A DNA stretch of 64,000 nucleotides, taken from contig JAQGDQ010000106.1 of NCBI GenBank assembly GCA_030141605.1, positions 62,001 through 126,000 of the forward strand, written 5' to 3'. Positions 36,219-50,000 of this stretch are shown piece by piece. The notes beneath the pieces are model-generated. The model worked only from the letters and a program-made list of their open reading frames with translations, was not told the origin of the DNA and searched no databases. Within the stretch, counting starts at the first letter, position 1. Each line of letters opens with the position of its first letter. The stretch is from Tubiluchus corallicola. Its lineage: Eukaryota > Priapulida > Priapulimorpha > Priapulimorphida > Tubiluchidae. A program made the translations under genes and the position numbers.

Positions 36219-39200
36219 ATGGAGGAGGATTGGTTGAAGACATATTTCGATGACCAGCCTGTGTTGAATGATCGTATGATCACGGATGCAGTAAGGCCCG
36301 TACATCGACGTGCTGGTACACAGGAACATAGTTACTCTCTCAGTAATTATAGTGATCTAGATCCTTCAGATGATGAGTCTACTTGCATGAGCAATGGTAA
36401 GTCACCAACTTTGTTATTTAAGGTAAAGCGTCATCTAACGAGCAAGAATAAGCCTAAAGTTACAAACTTACAGTGGGAGGCACTACGAAGAATCGTACTC
36501 GAGTGGAGTGGAAAATATGGACTAGTTTAGGTTAGACTAGACTGGACAAAAGAGCATAGAGTGGATCTGATTGTAATACGCTGGATTACAGTGAGATAGC
36601 GTGGATTAGACTAGACGTGATTGGCATTGATTTGTTATACATTAGAGAGTTTCAAGTGGCCCGGGTTGGACCAGTTAGAATATACTCTTGTACTCTTGCG
36701 AATTTTAATTGTTATGCTATGTTAAATTGATTAATTAGGGTCAGTTCATATCAGGCCAAGATAGTTTAAGTTAGATCAAGCTAAGCATACTATTAACACC
36801 TTGACTGAAATTTATGTGACGATAAGTGTAATGTTCAAGTGCTTTGCTAGACATTATTTTGCTAATTTGTCACTTGTGCCGTTCATGTTTACTAGCCTAA
36901 ACATGACGCCCGATAAAAATACATTTTAAGGTCATTGGAAGGTCGGCCAATTCTGTGTAACTATGAATTATAAAACTAGATAAACTGAGAAATTAACTCC
37001 GCATTAAGCAAGAGAAATAGTACCATAACCCGCATGTGCTTTTTCGGACAGTATGTAGGAACATCTACAGCCGTTTAGCTAGGCCGTTTAATGGCCAGAA
37101 GTAGTCACTTGTACTATCTGTGTTCAGTTTACCACCGCAGTGGCTACTGACAGACAGACAGACCCACGTACATTATGACATTATAATTAAAAAATTTTAT
37201 TATCACTGCAACTGTTTTTGCAGATTTGGAATTAGATTTGCCTACCTTTCCTATATCTACAGATGTTGTTCGGAATGCTGTTCAACAACAAACCCGGCAC
37301 GTCTTCATCAAGCCAGGATCGGGTAAGAATAAAAACAACTTACTATTTAAGTTGGACCTTTAGCAACTTAAGCCTGTTTTGGTTATCACACACGATGCTT
37401 AGTTAACTATTATATGTGCAAAATTCAGATGATTGTCAATTTACAGGCTTGTATATTATTTACAAGCACTGTTATGTACAATTCACATAGAAAATTGATT
37501 ATCATGCCAAATTTGTATGACAGTAAAGACTTGCAGAGAGTTTGTTTGCCACGTTGGATTTTTGTTAATTAGGTATCGTAATCTTTAGAGACAACTAAAC
37601 TTAACATAGTCACACTAGTCAATTACTATTCATTGATGTAGCACCAGGGCAATCTCGAACATGAGTTTCGTTAATAATAGAGTTTCGTTAAATAGACATA
37701 AATAATAAACAATGGGGTGAGGAGAATAGCCTAGTGTCAATGCGTGTATGCTTTGTGACCGAAGTTAAGCGAAACCAATGTTAATAAGTAAACGGATGAG
37801 TGGCTGCTATGTTCAACAATACAAATTATGGCTCTTTGGCTTTCTGGGGGAAGATGCATTCGTAACTGAACGTGGTCAGCTATAATGTCTCAACCTTGAT
37901 ATTGAGCGATATTCTGGTCCTACCACGACCATACACATTAAGCAGACTTTGCAGTCAATACAGAGTGATGAAGTGACGTTCTTGATGAACTGTGACTCTA
38001 AAGATGAAACATAGGCTAAATCAGTGAAATGCTGATGTGTCTCAGGCCGTGAGAGTGACCGCTGTAGACTCTATGCCTTGCTGTTGCTTATTTATTATCA
38101 GTTTGGTTGAAGTTGATTTCTTCTTGAAAAATATATTTTTTAGGGAGAGTAGAAGTTCATAATTGAATTCATAATATAAATTTAAATTCATAAATCATTT
38201 AAATACTTATGAGAACAATTCAGTTTTGTTGTGAAACTTTCCTACATAATTCACTAAAAGAATTAAACCTGTTGTTAGTACACCGCTGCACAAAATTACT
38301 GCGCCCTAACACACAATTAAGTACCAATAATTATTTCATTCGGCGATTAAATGCCAATAATTAGCTTAATTGCATAATAGCGGCCTTGATCTTGGAGCCA
38401 CATTTACGCCTGCCATGCTATAATGACTGGGAGAAATTTTCACATTTACTGATAGTTCATTGACATACGCGCTGTTGTTAAAAGATTTTAATTTACAATA
38501 TCATGAACCGTAGCCAGTCAAACCTGTATTGTAGCCCGAGGGAGGAAGGGTCTTGGCCCTGATACGTTGTGTCAGTCGGCAATAGCAGAGCTAAAGATTG
38601 TAAATTTTAATTAATTTACATGCAGGCTGTTATAGTATCGTAAAATGGGGCTTTCTTAATGTTCACACAATTAGTACCAAGTGAGGATATCTGTTTATCA
38701 TAAAATGACGTGACAATTCTCATGTATCGAAAATGGCTTATGAACCCACTCTGAGTTTTTCCTTGGCTAATAATTTAAACTGTTGTCCTCTTTACTTTTT
38801 CTTATCTATTGAGTTCGGAATCTGTAGACTCTATGCCTTGCTGTTGCTTATTTATTATCAGTTTGGTTGAAGTTGATTTCTTCTTGAAAAATATATTTTT
38901 TAGGGAGAGTAGAAGTTCATAATTGAATTCATAATATAAATTTAAATTCATAAATCATTTAAATACTTATGAGAACAATTCAGTTTTGTTGTGAAACTTT
39001 CCTACATAATTCACTAAAAGAATTAAACCTGTTGTTAGTACACCGCTGCACAAAATTACTGCGCCCTAACACACAATTAAGTACCAATAATTATTTCATT
39101 CGGCGATTAAATGCCAATAATTAGCTTAATTGCATAATAGCGGCCTTGATCTTGGAGCCACATTTACGCCTGCCATGCTATAATGACTGGGAGAAATTTT

Positions 39201-42200
39201 CACATTTACTGATAGTTCATTGACATACGCGCTGTTGTTAAAAGATTTTAATTTACAATATCATGAACCGTAGCCAGTCAAACCTGTATTGTAGCCCGAG
39301 GGAGGAAGGGTCTTGGCCCTGATACGTTGTGTCAGTCGGCAATAGCAGAGCTAAAGATTGTAAATTTTAATTAATTTACATGCAGGCTGTTATAGTATCG
39401 TAAAATGGGGCTTTCTTAATGTTCACACAATTAGTACCAAGTGAGGATATCTGTTTATCATAAAATGACGTGACAATTCTCATGTATCGAAAATGGCTTA
39501 TGAACCCACTCTGAGTTTTTCCTTGGCTAATAATTTAAACTGTTGTCCTCTTTACTTTTTCTTATCTATTGAGTTCGGAATATTTGAAAGGTCATATATA
39601 GTTTGTAGGTACTTAGTGACCGAAGATGAGCAGTGCCAAGCTTGGTTAGAAAACGGATGAGCGACTTAGAAAAAACTCGTCGCCATACTGCCACCATAAC
39701 TTTGCCCCTTTGAAGGACGTAGATGCATCCAAAGTGGGCAAAGACATCTATGTCGGTTCGCTCAGCATCTTGTCTCAGAAGATCATGTTGAATAATGAGA
39801 TATATTCCGGTCCCGTCGCAGCCATCTAAATTAAACAAGGCTTGTCATTCAGTGTAATATTCCGAATGCCTTTACAAATACTGGCGCGAATGCGGTAACA
39901 GATCTGATGGCGTGTGAAGGTTTAAACTACTCAACCAACGACCACCACCCCCCCCCCCCCCCCCACCACCACCACCACTAGCACACCTTTGATTTCAAAT
40001 CTAGGTGCTTAAAGTGGCTCCAGCACTGCTAAACAGAGAAATCAAAATCATATTTATCCGACCGTTTATCAAAACTATTTTTATTTTTAAAATAAACACA
40101 GGATTTGTGAGGGCATTGACACTTACCTACCCACGTGACACATGTACTGTGTACAACTCGTTTGACAGCCTTCCACCGAGGAGTAATATGGTACATATTT
40201 TTAAAACCAGCTCACGAGGAACGCAGTACAGCCTTGTCTTGTATTTTTTCGAAACTGCGCTAAAACACCAAGCACTTTCTACACCAATACTGTATATTAC
40301 ATACTTGAGGTCTAGAGAGTTGCGTAGATAACACCAGTAATGTTCGAGGGAGCCTCCAAAACATTCGATTTTCTGTATATATATCAAAAACTTGGAAGCC
40401 TTCTTAGAACTAAAATTAAGCAATGCTGGGCATTTTTGGAAGTTAACATATAAACTACATGCAATAGTATAGCTTTACAATGTTAAACCTAATCAAGACC
40501 GCAAATGTTTCAATTTTCAGTTTAAAATTAGTTTTTGACTGTAAATGTAGTCACCTATTTTCTTCGTACTTTTTTATCATGAAAAGCAAACAGCATAGCA
40601 CGACTTGGCGGTGGAAAACTCTCGTTAATCATTAAACATTAATAAAAGTTTGATCACTGTGCTACCCAGTTACTTTTGCTACGGTGAGCATCAATAATTT
40701 AACAGTTTAACAGTTGCTATCCTTACCTACTTCACCTACCAGTCTTCTATCAAACGTACCAGTGTACCATATAACGTACCAAATTTGAATAAATTTGATT
40801 TAGTATAGTCTAAGCAGATATCGTAGGATTCAGATTACATGTAATTACATTAATCATTTCTTCATGTAAATTAATTTTTTACCACGGCTTACAATTTAAT
40901 AACAGTCGAGTGAGTGTCTGAGCCGTTTCGCTTAATAATAAAAACGTTACTGACCCATGATAATTCGTAAAAACGGATTTCATTTCTTACAGGTTCATCA
41001 CAGAATGAAGCAAAGATCATAGTCACAACAAGCCATCAGGCAGGAGGACGGGCAAATGACAGACTCGTCTTGCCCAAACTTATCAAAATTGAAAAAATAG
41101 AACTTGATGGTTCGCAACGATCAGGTATAAAATACCTGCATAAATTGTTCTTTTAAAACTCCAATAAGAAAGGGTTATGATGCTCAGTACAGAAGTCTAT
41201 GATTATCTTGACAAACTCGACCAAACGCGAGGTATCCATTCTTCGCAAATACTGTAGCATTTGAACCTCTTCGCTGCAAAAACATACTGCTTAATCAGTG
41301 ATGGGAACAGTCTTTCTAATAAAATTTGTTGCATTTCTAGAATTTATTTTCATAAAACACGTACAATGATAATTCTCAATAAGGTGCTTTTTGACCTTGA
41401 CACATCACCTTATGGGCTCAAACTTGCGGCAGTTAGGTTCATTGTCAACATAATGGGCCTAGCAAAGTTGCTTATCCTGTGGATTTATCTGTGACACTTT
41501 GGATAATTAAGTATAGATTCAGACAAGATCTGTCTGCCTGTTACATATTTTAAAACGTGAATGATCAAAATCCATCCAAATTTCACAGCCTACGAAGGAC
41601 AGTTACTGTGCGAAATTTAGTTGAATTTTAATCATTCATTTTTAAAATGTGTTGCAGATGGACAGGCAGACAGACAGTTGCACACAGACATCATCCCAAT
41701 CTTGTCTGAACCTATGCTCTAAAATGTCATATAATTCACGTTAATAAAAGCATTTTGTTTCAGGAGTATTGGAACTACCACCAACGCCACCTGGCAGCAA
41801 TTCTAGTAGTGACAATGAAGGTGGAAGCCTCCTGCATAGTCCAGTAAAGCAAGAAACATTGGTTTCTAGTTCACTACGGATGCAGCAGCTAACCAATGCA
41901 GTCATTACAGACATCTCTGTGAGTATCTAAAGTAGCTAACTGGTATGCTGTTTCAGAATTCAGGGGTTCTTGCGAGAAGCTCCAACAGCCAATAATAAAA
42001 TTGCAAACATATTTTGGCTTTTAAAATTTGGTAATTAAATGTTAGATCTAAACCACAATGTTGTAAATGAAATTGTCAAATTTTACAAAAAATTAATCAA
42101 TAAAAATAACAAGGAAGTTATTTTTAATAAATGAACTGACCAAACAATTGATAGTACATGCACTTTGCACATCATTTCGATTACAAGCAGTACCTGAATT

Positions 42201-44121
42201 GGAACGCTACCACACAAGCAGTGCACAAATTCCATGACCAAACTCAAAGCAACTAGACAATCAGCACTGCAGTGATGCATTTTGGCACACAGTTGCATCA
42301 TGACGATCCAGGCTTATATTTCTAATCTGCTTGTAATTATTTTTAAAATTTGCAAACAAAATTATTAGTAATGCAAAAAACTGATCAAAAAATTCGAGTT
42401 GTAAACATTTGAAAAAAATAGTCCTGACAAACAATTTTTTAAATTGATACGGATATCGAAAACTGCCTGATTTCCTAAGCTTGGGTTTCTGTAGCTAATA
42501 AATAAATATTTTAGTTCTTCAACTAAGAATTTTTAGGTGTGACTTTGCATTATTAATAACTTGTGCATCATTTAGGATGCAGGATATTGAATGCTTTACA
42601 TCCTACATATAAAATTATGCAGAGAACTGAATACCACGCTTCTGCAGACACATCAATTATTGATTCACACATACATGTTTATATTCACTCAAGATGTTTT
42701 GGAGTAATTCCATATTATGAAATAGTCCAATTACTATTTTCACATGCAGGTTTAAATTTTCACAAAGTGGTTTTTGGAATAGTCCTGTGTTGCAATAACC
42801 TCATCAAAGCCCAGCGACCGTTCCTGGGCTTTGTCGAAATACAAACAACATTGCTCATCTTGGGTGTTTAAAAAGAAAAACAATCTTTTATCCTCTCCTT
42901 TAAGTGTTTGCAATTCAAGATCAACGACCAAACTTGCATTTCAAGGTAAACTTGCTGCAGGAACGATGCGAGGGTATTAATTTCACCAGTTTAATAGCAA
43001 TTCAAAGTTTTACTAGAAATGCAAAATCTTGAGAAGTGGTTTTACCACCAAACTGGTTTTTTCATAAGTTAAACAATGCTAGGTTTTAAGCACTTAGTTG
43101 GGCGTCATAGCAACCAAGATCAGGGAGTTTTTTTAGTTTTGGAAAATAACTTGTGGGGAGTTTGCATTTGACTATCAGATTTTTCCCAGGGATGCTCAAG
43201 TTCAGTTGTGGAGTTAAGAGACTAATTTTATGAGCACTAAACATAAAAACAACAATGAATAGACGACAAAAATTGACAACTGTTAGTAAGTTAGCAAACC
43301 TGGATAAAAGTGAAACCAAAGTTTGTTTGCTCATGTTTTTCAGAAACTACCGCCTGGTCCATTACTTCTCACAGAAGAGGAAAGGCGGACACTGATACAA
43401 GAAGGTTACCCAGTGCCGAAAAGTCTTCCATTGTCGAAAACAGAAGAGAAAATTCTGAAAAAGATTCGACGGAAAATTAAGAACAAGGTGAGGCTGCCAT
43501 CCTAAATTTCGGAGCTACGAAACTGTCAAACAAATTCGACTGGAAATTTTAGTGTGAAAGAATGCCGACTTAAGTTACATGATCAACAAAAGCACCAGAT
43601 TTCCGTCACAGTGTCACACAATATAACAGTTGTTATTTGTATGATTACAGATTTCTGCCCAAGAAAGCAGAAGAAAAAAGAAAGATTATGTTGATGCTCT
43701 TGAGAAAATGTGCGAGAATTTCTCAAGTGAAAACATGGAGTTGCGAAAGAAAATGGATGCGCTAGAAACAGCCAATAAGTAAGGTTCTTTTGTCGAAGAA
43801 TATAAGAAGATATCGATTCATCAAAAGAAAGATATTAGCTCTTACTTACAGGGAGGCAATGCTTCGCAGCATCCTGTAATAGCATGAAATCTTATCATGC
43901 ATCACAAGTTTTCACATAGCTATCAAGCTGGTATTATTGATACAAAAAGAGTATGTGTAATATAAACTAGCTAGCTATGCTTAGGCAAATATGGTCAGCT
44001 TGGCGATTGCTCCAAATTTTTTCCTTGCAGGTCTCTCACTGCACAGTTGCAGCGATTACAGAAAATAGCTGATTCATGCACAGAACAAACCAGTCAAAAC
44101 ATAGAACAAACTGAAACCAAG
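36219..44121 (+). CDS. CREB3-like (OASIS family) bZIP transcription factor, 3' end unresolved
   Basis: Seven exons with consistent phases: 36219-36396, 37224-37322, 40993-41124, 41764-41918, 43344-43487, 43651-43778, 44031-44121. They encode 309 residues. Residues ~1-180 form an acidic, Ser/Pro-rich activation region ([29 protein letters not shown]). Next come the block [20 protein letters not shown] and [17 protein letters not shown], specific to CREB3/OASIS proteins, then the basic region [10 protein letters not shown] and [18 protein letters not shown], and a leucine zipper. Family members bind CRE/UPRE-like DNA and are normally ER-anchored type II proteins released by S1P/S2P cleavage. 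Here no transmembrane exon was found: candidates after 44121 are GLLFP-stop (44449-44466, strong acceptor) or a 23-codon tail at 45545-45616. The call is firm for the family; paralogue identity (CREB3L1/2/3/4) is not decidable. Confidence 0.9.
38062..39581 (+). repeat. Exact 760-bp tandem duplication
   Basis: 38062-38821 and 38822-39581 appear identical base for base by reading. Each copy starts CTGTAGACTCTATGCCTTGC and ends TTGAGTTCGGAAT. It lies in intron 2 of the CREB3-like gene and contains no coding frame. This is a very recent duplication, or an assembly artefact that kept two copies of one locus. Confidence 0.95.
39948..39978 (+). repeat. Poly-C tract and (ACC)n
   Basis: Seventeen consecutive C residues (39948-39964) followed by an ACC run. 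The opposite strand is G-rich. It lies in an intron of the CREB3-like gene. Length is likely unreliable in sequencing. Confidence 0.9.
41510..41718. mobile_element. Palindromic MITE, ~210 bp
   Basis: The left end AGTATAGATTCAGACAAGAT pairs with the right end ATCTTGTCTGAACCTATGCT (two mismatches). Inner sequence is also inverted: CTGTCTGCCTGT near 41529 against ACAGGCAGACAG near 41660, and ACGTGAATGATCAAAAT against ATTTTAATCATTCAT. The whole element can fold on itself. It lies in intron 3 of the CREB3-like gene. Confidence 0.75.
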
Positions 44122-47022
44122 GTAAGCACATCTCTGTAACTTTTTTACGTCCTGTTTCTTCTGAGACGGTCCTCAGTTGTAACAAGTGGGGCTGCAATTT
44201 GTACGGATGGTCGCAGACTAGCAATTTAATAAGAGTTTCGAAAAGATCAGACGGTAACGTTGATGCAGAGCTAGAATTCTAAAAATTACAGATGATCAAG
44301 TGATAAGGATGTCAAGCATCATTTATTAATATAATACTTAAGCCATACAACTTTTACACTTTAATGTATACAAAACGGAGACAATTGATACTAGGGTGGA
44401 GCTATTCATGCTGAGAAAAGATGTTACTACTTCTCTTTTCTATTTCAGGGACTATTATTTCCTTAATTTTAACTTGTAAACACTATCTCAGAAGTTTACG
44501 CAGCCACATCGAGATGCCATGATGAATTTAAAAATTCATTACATTACCCACAGAGTTGGGTAAAGTGCCTTAAGGTAGCAGTATACCTTTATTGGACAGA
44601 AAAGCATGGAATCTTGTGACAGTGCCTTACTAATGAGTGAAATATTTTTTTCTAACATAAACAATGGAAGTGTTAACCAGTGTGGCTGAAAGGACGATCT
44701 AACGTCAACCCAAATTCTAGTTTCCACTAATTATAATAGAGTGGTAAGCCTTCATTTAAGACTGTGTCATTACATTCTGATAACAACTAAGCAGCACAAA
44801 GTAGAACCCATTGAGGAATACGCAAATGCAAGGTCAACTAAATTCTAAATAAATTTCAAAAAGAGGAGTTTTCAATACAAGTTGGCCAAATCTCAGCATT
44901 TGCAATTAATTCACAAAATATTTATTTACTAAAGTAACGCTTGTCTTTATGGCAAAGATTTCGTCTAAAGTTGAACAATAGAAGTATTAAACGAGAATTT
45001 TAGGAGCATTTTGTTTACCAAGGAAAAAATGAATTTGAAGAGCAAGGATTTCAATATAAATTTTTTAACTCATAGATACATAGTTTTATGTTGTAATGCT
45101 ATTACTAGCATAAAAACCTACTACCACATGGCCTATTGATGTAGTATTTAGTTAGAAAACATAATCTGTACAAAGTCTACTAGAATATATGTGTGCACAT
45201 AATATATTTCATTATACTCAAATTTGGCCACGAGGTGTACATCTCTTATTTTATTAGTTTTAAACCTTTTTTCACAAGTCTGCAACTCTTGAAAGTTTTG
45301 ATGTACTAATGCAAATCATTATGTCAGTACCAATATTTTTATTATTAAATTTGTACATAAGATAACTGATGTAAGTTGTTTGCCAAGGCTTATTGGTGTG
45401 TATATATAGTAATTTTTCTGTGTAAAGCACTAATTTACACAATAATATATTTTTGTTATATTAAACAATTTATTAGTTTTAAACTATTTTGTCTATTTTG
45501 TATGTTACTACACAATTTTGAAAACTTCCTTGTTATTTTTCAAGGTAAAAGGTCAACATGATGTTGAAGTCCAGTGGCCACTTTACTCTACAAAATTAGT
45601 ACTTAGAAGCCACTAATGTTAAACTTAATGAAGTTGTTTATATAAGGTATCTAGATTTTCGGGATAAGAAATTGAAATATCAATGTCGACTGCCTCTCAT
45701 GCATAAGTATATGCCTTATAACTCATAAACCATTGATTTTGTAAACTCACTGAGGTTGTTAACAACTTCATTTAGGGTCTTCTCTACCTAATGCATGATG
45801 GGAGTCAAAGTGAAAATCAGGATCAGATGATGCCTTTTTTGTAGAGTGCTTGCAATCACACATTGCCTGCTTTTTGTGTTGCATTTGTTTATTTTGAATT
45901 GTTCAGGCTAAAAACACTAATGTGGTTTAGTAGTTGTAACAAAAACAGACAACAAAAAAACAGTGTTACTGTAAGGAAATTAAATGCGTTTTTTCATATT
46001 TGAGCACCAAAATAAAAGTGAAACGATAGTAATTAATTTTTACAAAATAAGGAACACTTGGGTGGTCTAAACATAAGAAATTCATAATGTGCTTTTAAAA
46101 AATTGCAATACATAAAAGTTTCTGAACATAGGGTATGAACACCGGAGTGTTCTACCAAAATACCAAGTTCAGATTTGTTTTTCTTAATGTGCAATTATTA
46201 GGGCTAAAATGTCTACTACACCTTTCCAAAAATAAGTTAATTTAACATCTCAAGGAAGATTAACATCAGATATTTATACAGCAAAAATAAAGTTTCTTGA
46301 GTATTAATGTGTTCGGCAGTTCCTGGTTTAAAAAGTTGTACTCATGAGAACAAATACAACGGCAATTCCTCATTACAAAGACAAAGTATCTACAGATTCA
46401 TGCTTTCTTCAGGAGAATCCATACAATTAATCTGTTGTCACACACATGATTATGATACACAAAACTAGAGATTTAAGTACAAAGTTGCTAAAATTATGAC
46501 TATGTTCATTAAATTAAAATTTGAAAATGCACTACATAAAATATATATTATAGTTGTACATGTTACATCATAATGTTAACAAGAACCTATACTATACTGC
46601 CAGTAGAAACGACACAAATAAAAAATGAATAACAATGATAATAAACTGTCATCACACAGTTTTAGATAAAATCGCAAAACACGATAAGAATTGGATAAAT
46701 AGCTGATTAAAATGCCTTTATATACAGGCTAAAAATGAAAGTATAAATGTTGTGCAAAAGTAAAATTTTCAAATACAAATTTGAAAAAATAATTTGAAGA
46801 AATGCAAAGAAGAAAAAGATTTACGAAACTAAAAACAAAATAAAGAACAATTAATTATCAGTAATAGTCATTTAAAAATAAAGACCAAAGGTCATCGACC
46901 TGTGGAAGGAAGGAAAATTTGGAAACAAAAAACTGCAAAATGAGATTGGTGATGAAAGTGAGCAACAGATGGCACCAGTAAACAGTTTCTTAACGGCATA
47001 CAAAATAAAGTGTTTTCTGACC
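44122..47022. other. Convergent 3' region between the bZIP and parvin genes
   Basis: AT-rich and without a supported gene. It must hold the 3' end of the CREB3-like gene (+) and the 3' UTR of parvin (-). Two candidate terminal exons for the bZIP gene are visible: acceptor TCTTTTCTATTTCAG ending at 44448, and acceptor CTTGTTATTTTTCAAG ending at 45544. Several AATAAA hexamers lie downstream (about 44846 and 46009). The hydrophobic open frame at 45376-45561 is AT-driven and has no good acceptor in the needed phase. Confidence 0.5.
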
Positions 47023-50000
47023 TCATGCCGACTGTTTATACTTGGTGAAGAGGTTATACAAAACCCGTAGAGTTGATTTCAGATCCCTGTTAACAATGTC
47101 CTCTGGGCGAGCTTTAGGTTTAGGAAGACCTGCATCCATCATAAGTTCAAAAGCAAATGAGACATTGTGAACCTGAAAAATCAGTAGTTTTTTCAAACCT
47201 AAGATTGCTAAATTGAATTCAAGACAGTAACTGATCACTGTAGTTTTTAAAAGAACTGGCACTAAATAGGTAACGAACCAATTTAAATTACATACTTTCA
47301 AATCACTCAGGTTTACAACAACTATTACAATAATTAACGACAGTCTTCACTGCTGGAGAAACGATGTAACACGATACTGACTGATAGCTTGTTTAAATTT
47401 TTCGCATTATTTCGTAAAAGGTCATACTTCGTAAAAATTGGCAAACCATTTTTTCATGTCATATTTCGTAAAATTAAAAAGCTAGACTTATGCCTCATTG
47501 TTGCTCAGGAAAAATTATAGCTCATTTACATAAGAGAGATTAGGTTCCTTTGTGAACTGAAACTAATTATTGGCAACAAGAAAAAGATTCAACAAAAAAT
47601 TTAAAAGAAATTGCAAACAAAATATTTTTATTTACTGAATAATATTATCAATACAAGTAACTTTATTAAGGAAGAGAAAAGGCTATATTGTAGAAGTGAG
47701 GCAGATGTCCCAGTAGACATGCAAAAAACTTTACATTTTCTAACTTAACATTGCTTGCTAGTATTTATATGACTAACAAGATATCAGGCACGAACTGAGA
47801 ATAGGGGAGATTATTATTTACATTATGCTGCAATGCTTGCATCGCTAAAATAGATGTACGAGTGATCCGGAACACTTTTTAACTTTACGCACATTTCTAT
47901 GACACGTTTGAGTTTCATGAATCACACTTAAATTCTTAATTTGTATGTTTAATTTCGTTCGTAAGCGTGGAGCACGAATTGTAACTGAATCGCTTAAGCA
48001 TGCAAAGCTTAAGTGCACTTAGCTGTTCATATTTACAAGTGATAAGCAAATTGCAGCTAATTTCTTGGGCATGCATAAGTCGTTTGTAGATACAAAGTGT
48101 ACACTCAGCATGATATATGATTCCTAGCCCAGAAGACGTGAACAGAGCCTCGAAGCAAACCAGGGAATTTTAATAATTTTTGTACTTCAACAAAGACGTG
48201 TTTACTAGCAAAATATCTGCAAACACATTTAAACCAAACTAAGCCATCAAGAACACCAATGACTGTGAAACAAGAAAACAGGCTTATGTTACAGGATAGC
48301 TATTCAAGTGCAGTAAACCATAGCTAGATCCAAGATGCAGTCATTCTCAGACAAAAACGAAACTAGATGAACCAATATAGAACCAAGGTACAAACCTTCT
48401 GTTCAAAAGTAGTTGGTGTAAGAAAATAACTGTACAATGGAACAAAGTAGCCTTCGAGCAATCCCATTAGCAGGGTCAAGTACACACCATCGTGAAACTA
48501 CAAATACAATTTATGTAATATAACTCACTACATAAAAAACGTGATATATTTTTGTAGCTTATTTTAAGCTTCTAGCGGTATTTGTTTATCTTACAAAACT
48601 GCCCCCATTTTTACATTGTTTCTATCATTACCGGTAAAAAAGGTGGGAAGAAAAGTGACAGATCCTCCGTGAAATTTTATATATGATGCAGATTAATATA
48701 AAACACAACTATACATTCGTGAATTTCAAACTCAGATTATGACACAGTCAAAATATGGTTTTCTAAAACTGAAATTCATATGTAGTATCAGATAATGTTA
48801 TATAGATGTGAATTTGATCTGCTGTTCTACATTAGATATTCCCAAAATGAATCATGTATTAAATTCACCCACCTTTATGGAAATATATCAACATCAAAGA
48901 TGTTAAACATTTCTTTTATGATACATATATTAAAAAAATCCATACTAAAACTAATATATAAAGCAAATGACGAGGTCACTAACCTGTGTCTCCAAATCAT
49001 TTGCCTCCAAATTAATCTTATTCAGATGTTTGTTAACAAAAGTCACCAACGACTAAAGCAAACAAAATAATCAGAAAATAAATGTCACTAGCATTACAAT
49101 AAATCCTATTACAAAAATCTTATGCATAAATAAAATGGTTTACAGGTAGTTGTCGAGCTACAGTACAACCACAATCAGTTTTGGTGGATTGGTCTTGCGA
49201 TGAATTGGACACAAGCATTCAACGTATATAAGACGCTGTATGTGTACGCTCACTAAGTATGGCCGTGCTACGATGAATTTATGGAAACAGACAGTGATTT
49301 AAAGCTTATTATTTAATTAAAAAAAGAAGGAAATATGAGTTATAGTTGGTTTTGCATAATTAATTAATTAAGTTGCAGTCAGATCATAAAGACAAACAGT
49401 CATAAGTCACATAGGTCGTAACACAACGACTACCTGTATTATCAATAAACTTTGTATGCCCATCTAACATAAGATATGAGTTATCAAGTTTCACAGTTAT
49501 ATCACATTAAGTTACTTGTTACAGTAACTAGTTTCAAAATAAATTACAAACAGAAAAAATGACTGTGACAAAATTAATTCTCACAGAATGCTAACGTTAT
49601 AAGGTGATTTCCTTCTACTGCTAAATAATCCTGAACTTGACCTAGATGGCTGTTCACTTCAACTAGCTAACTACCACCACACTGCAAAAACCATCGAGCT
49701 TACTAGTTTAATATCAACAAATGTCAGAAAGTACACAGAAATGCTAGTTAAAAAACTGACTTACCTTCTTTACTACGTTCAATTTGTCTGGTGCGTGATC
49801 AAACAGTGTATCAAATGCATCTCTCTCTGGAAAAAATAATTAGTGGTAATTTAACGGAAAAACGTTTTGAAGCATTTTTTAGAAAAGAAAACGTTTAATG
49901 TATAAAACACTGTCAGTTATTTAGGGTAAAAGAGTTTCTGATCTTATGAATCTTCAAAGTTACTTCTATAATAAAAAACACAAATTAGACTTGTGTATTC

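Noticed and set aside
45376-45561. Hydrophobic open frame as the missing transmembrane exon of the bZIP gene
   Set aside because: AT-driven composition, no good acceptor in phase with the zipper exon, and no similarity to the family's juxtamembrane or S1P region.
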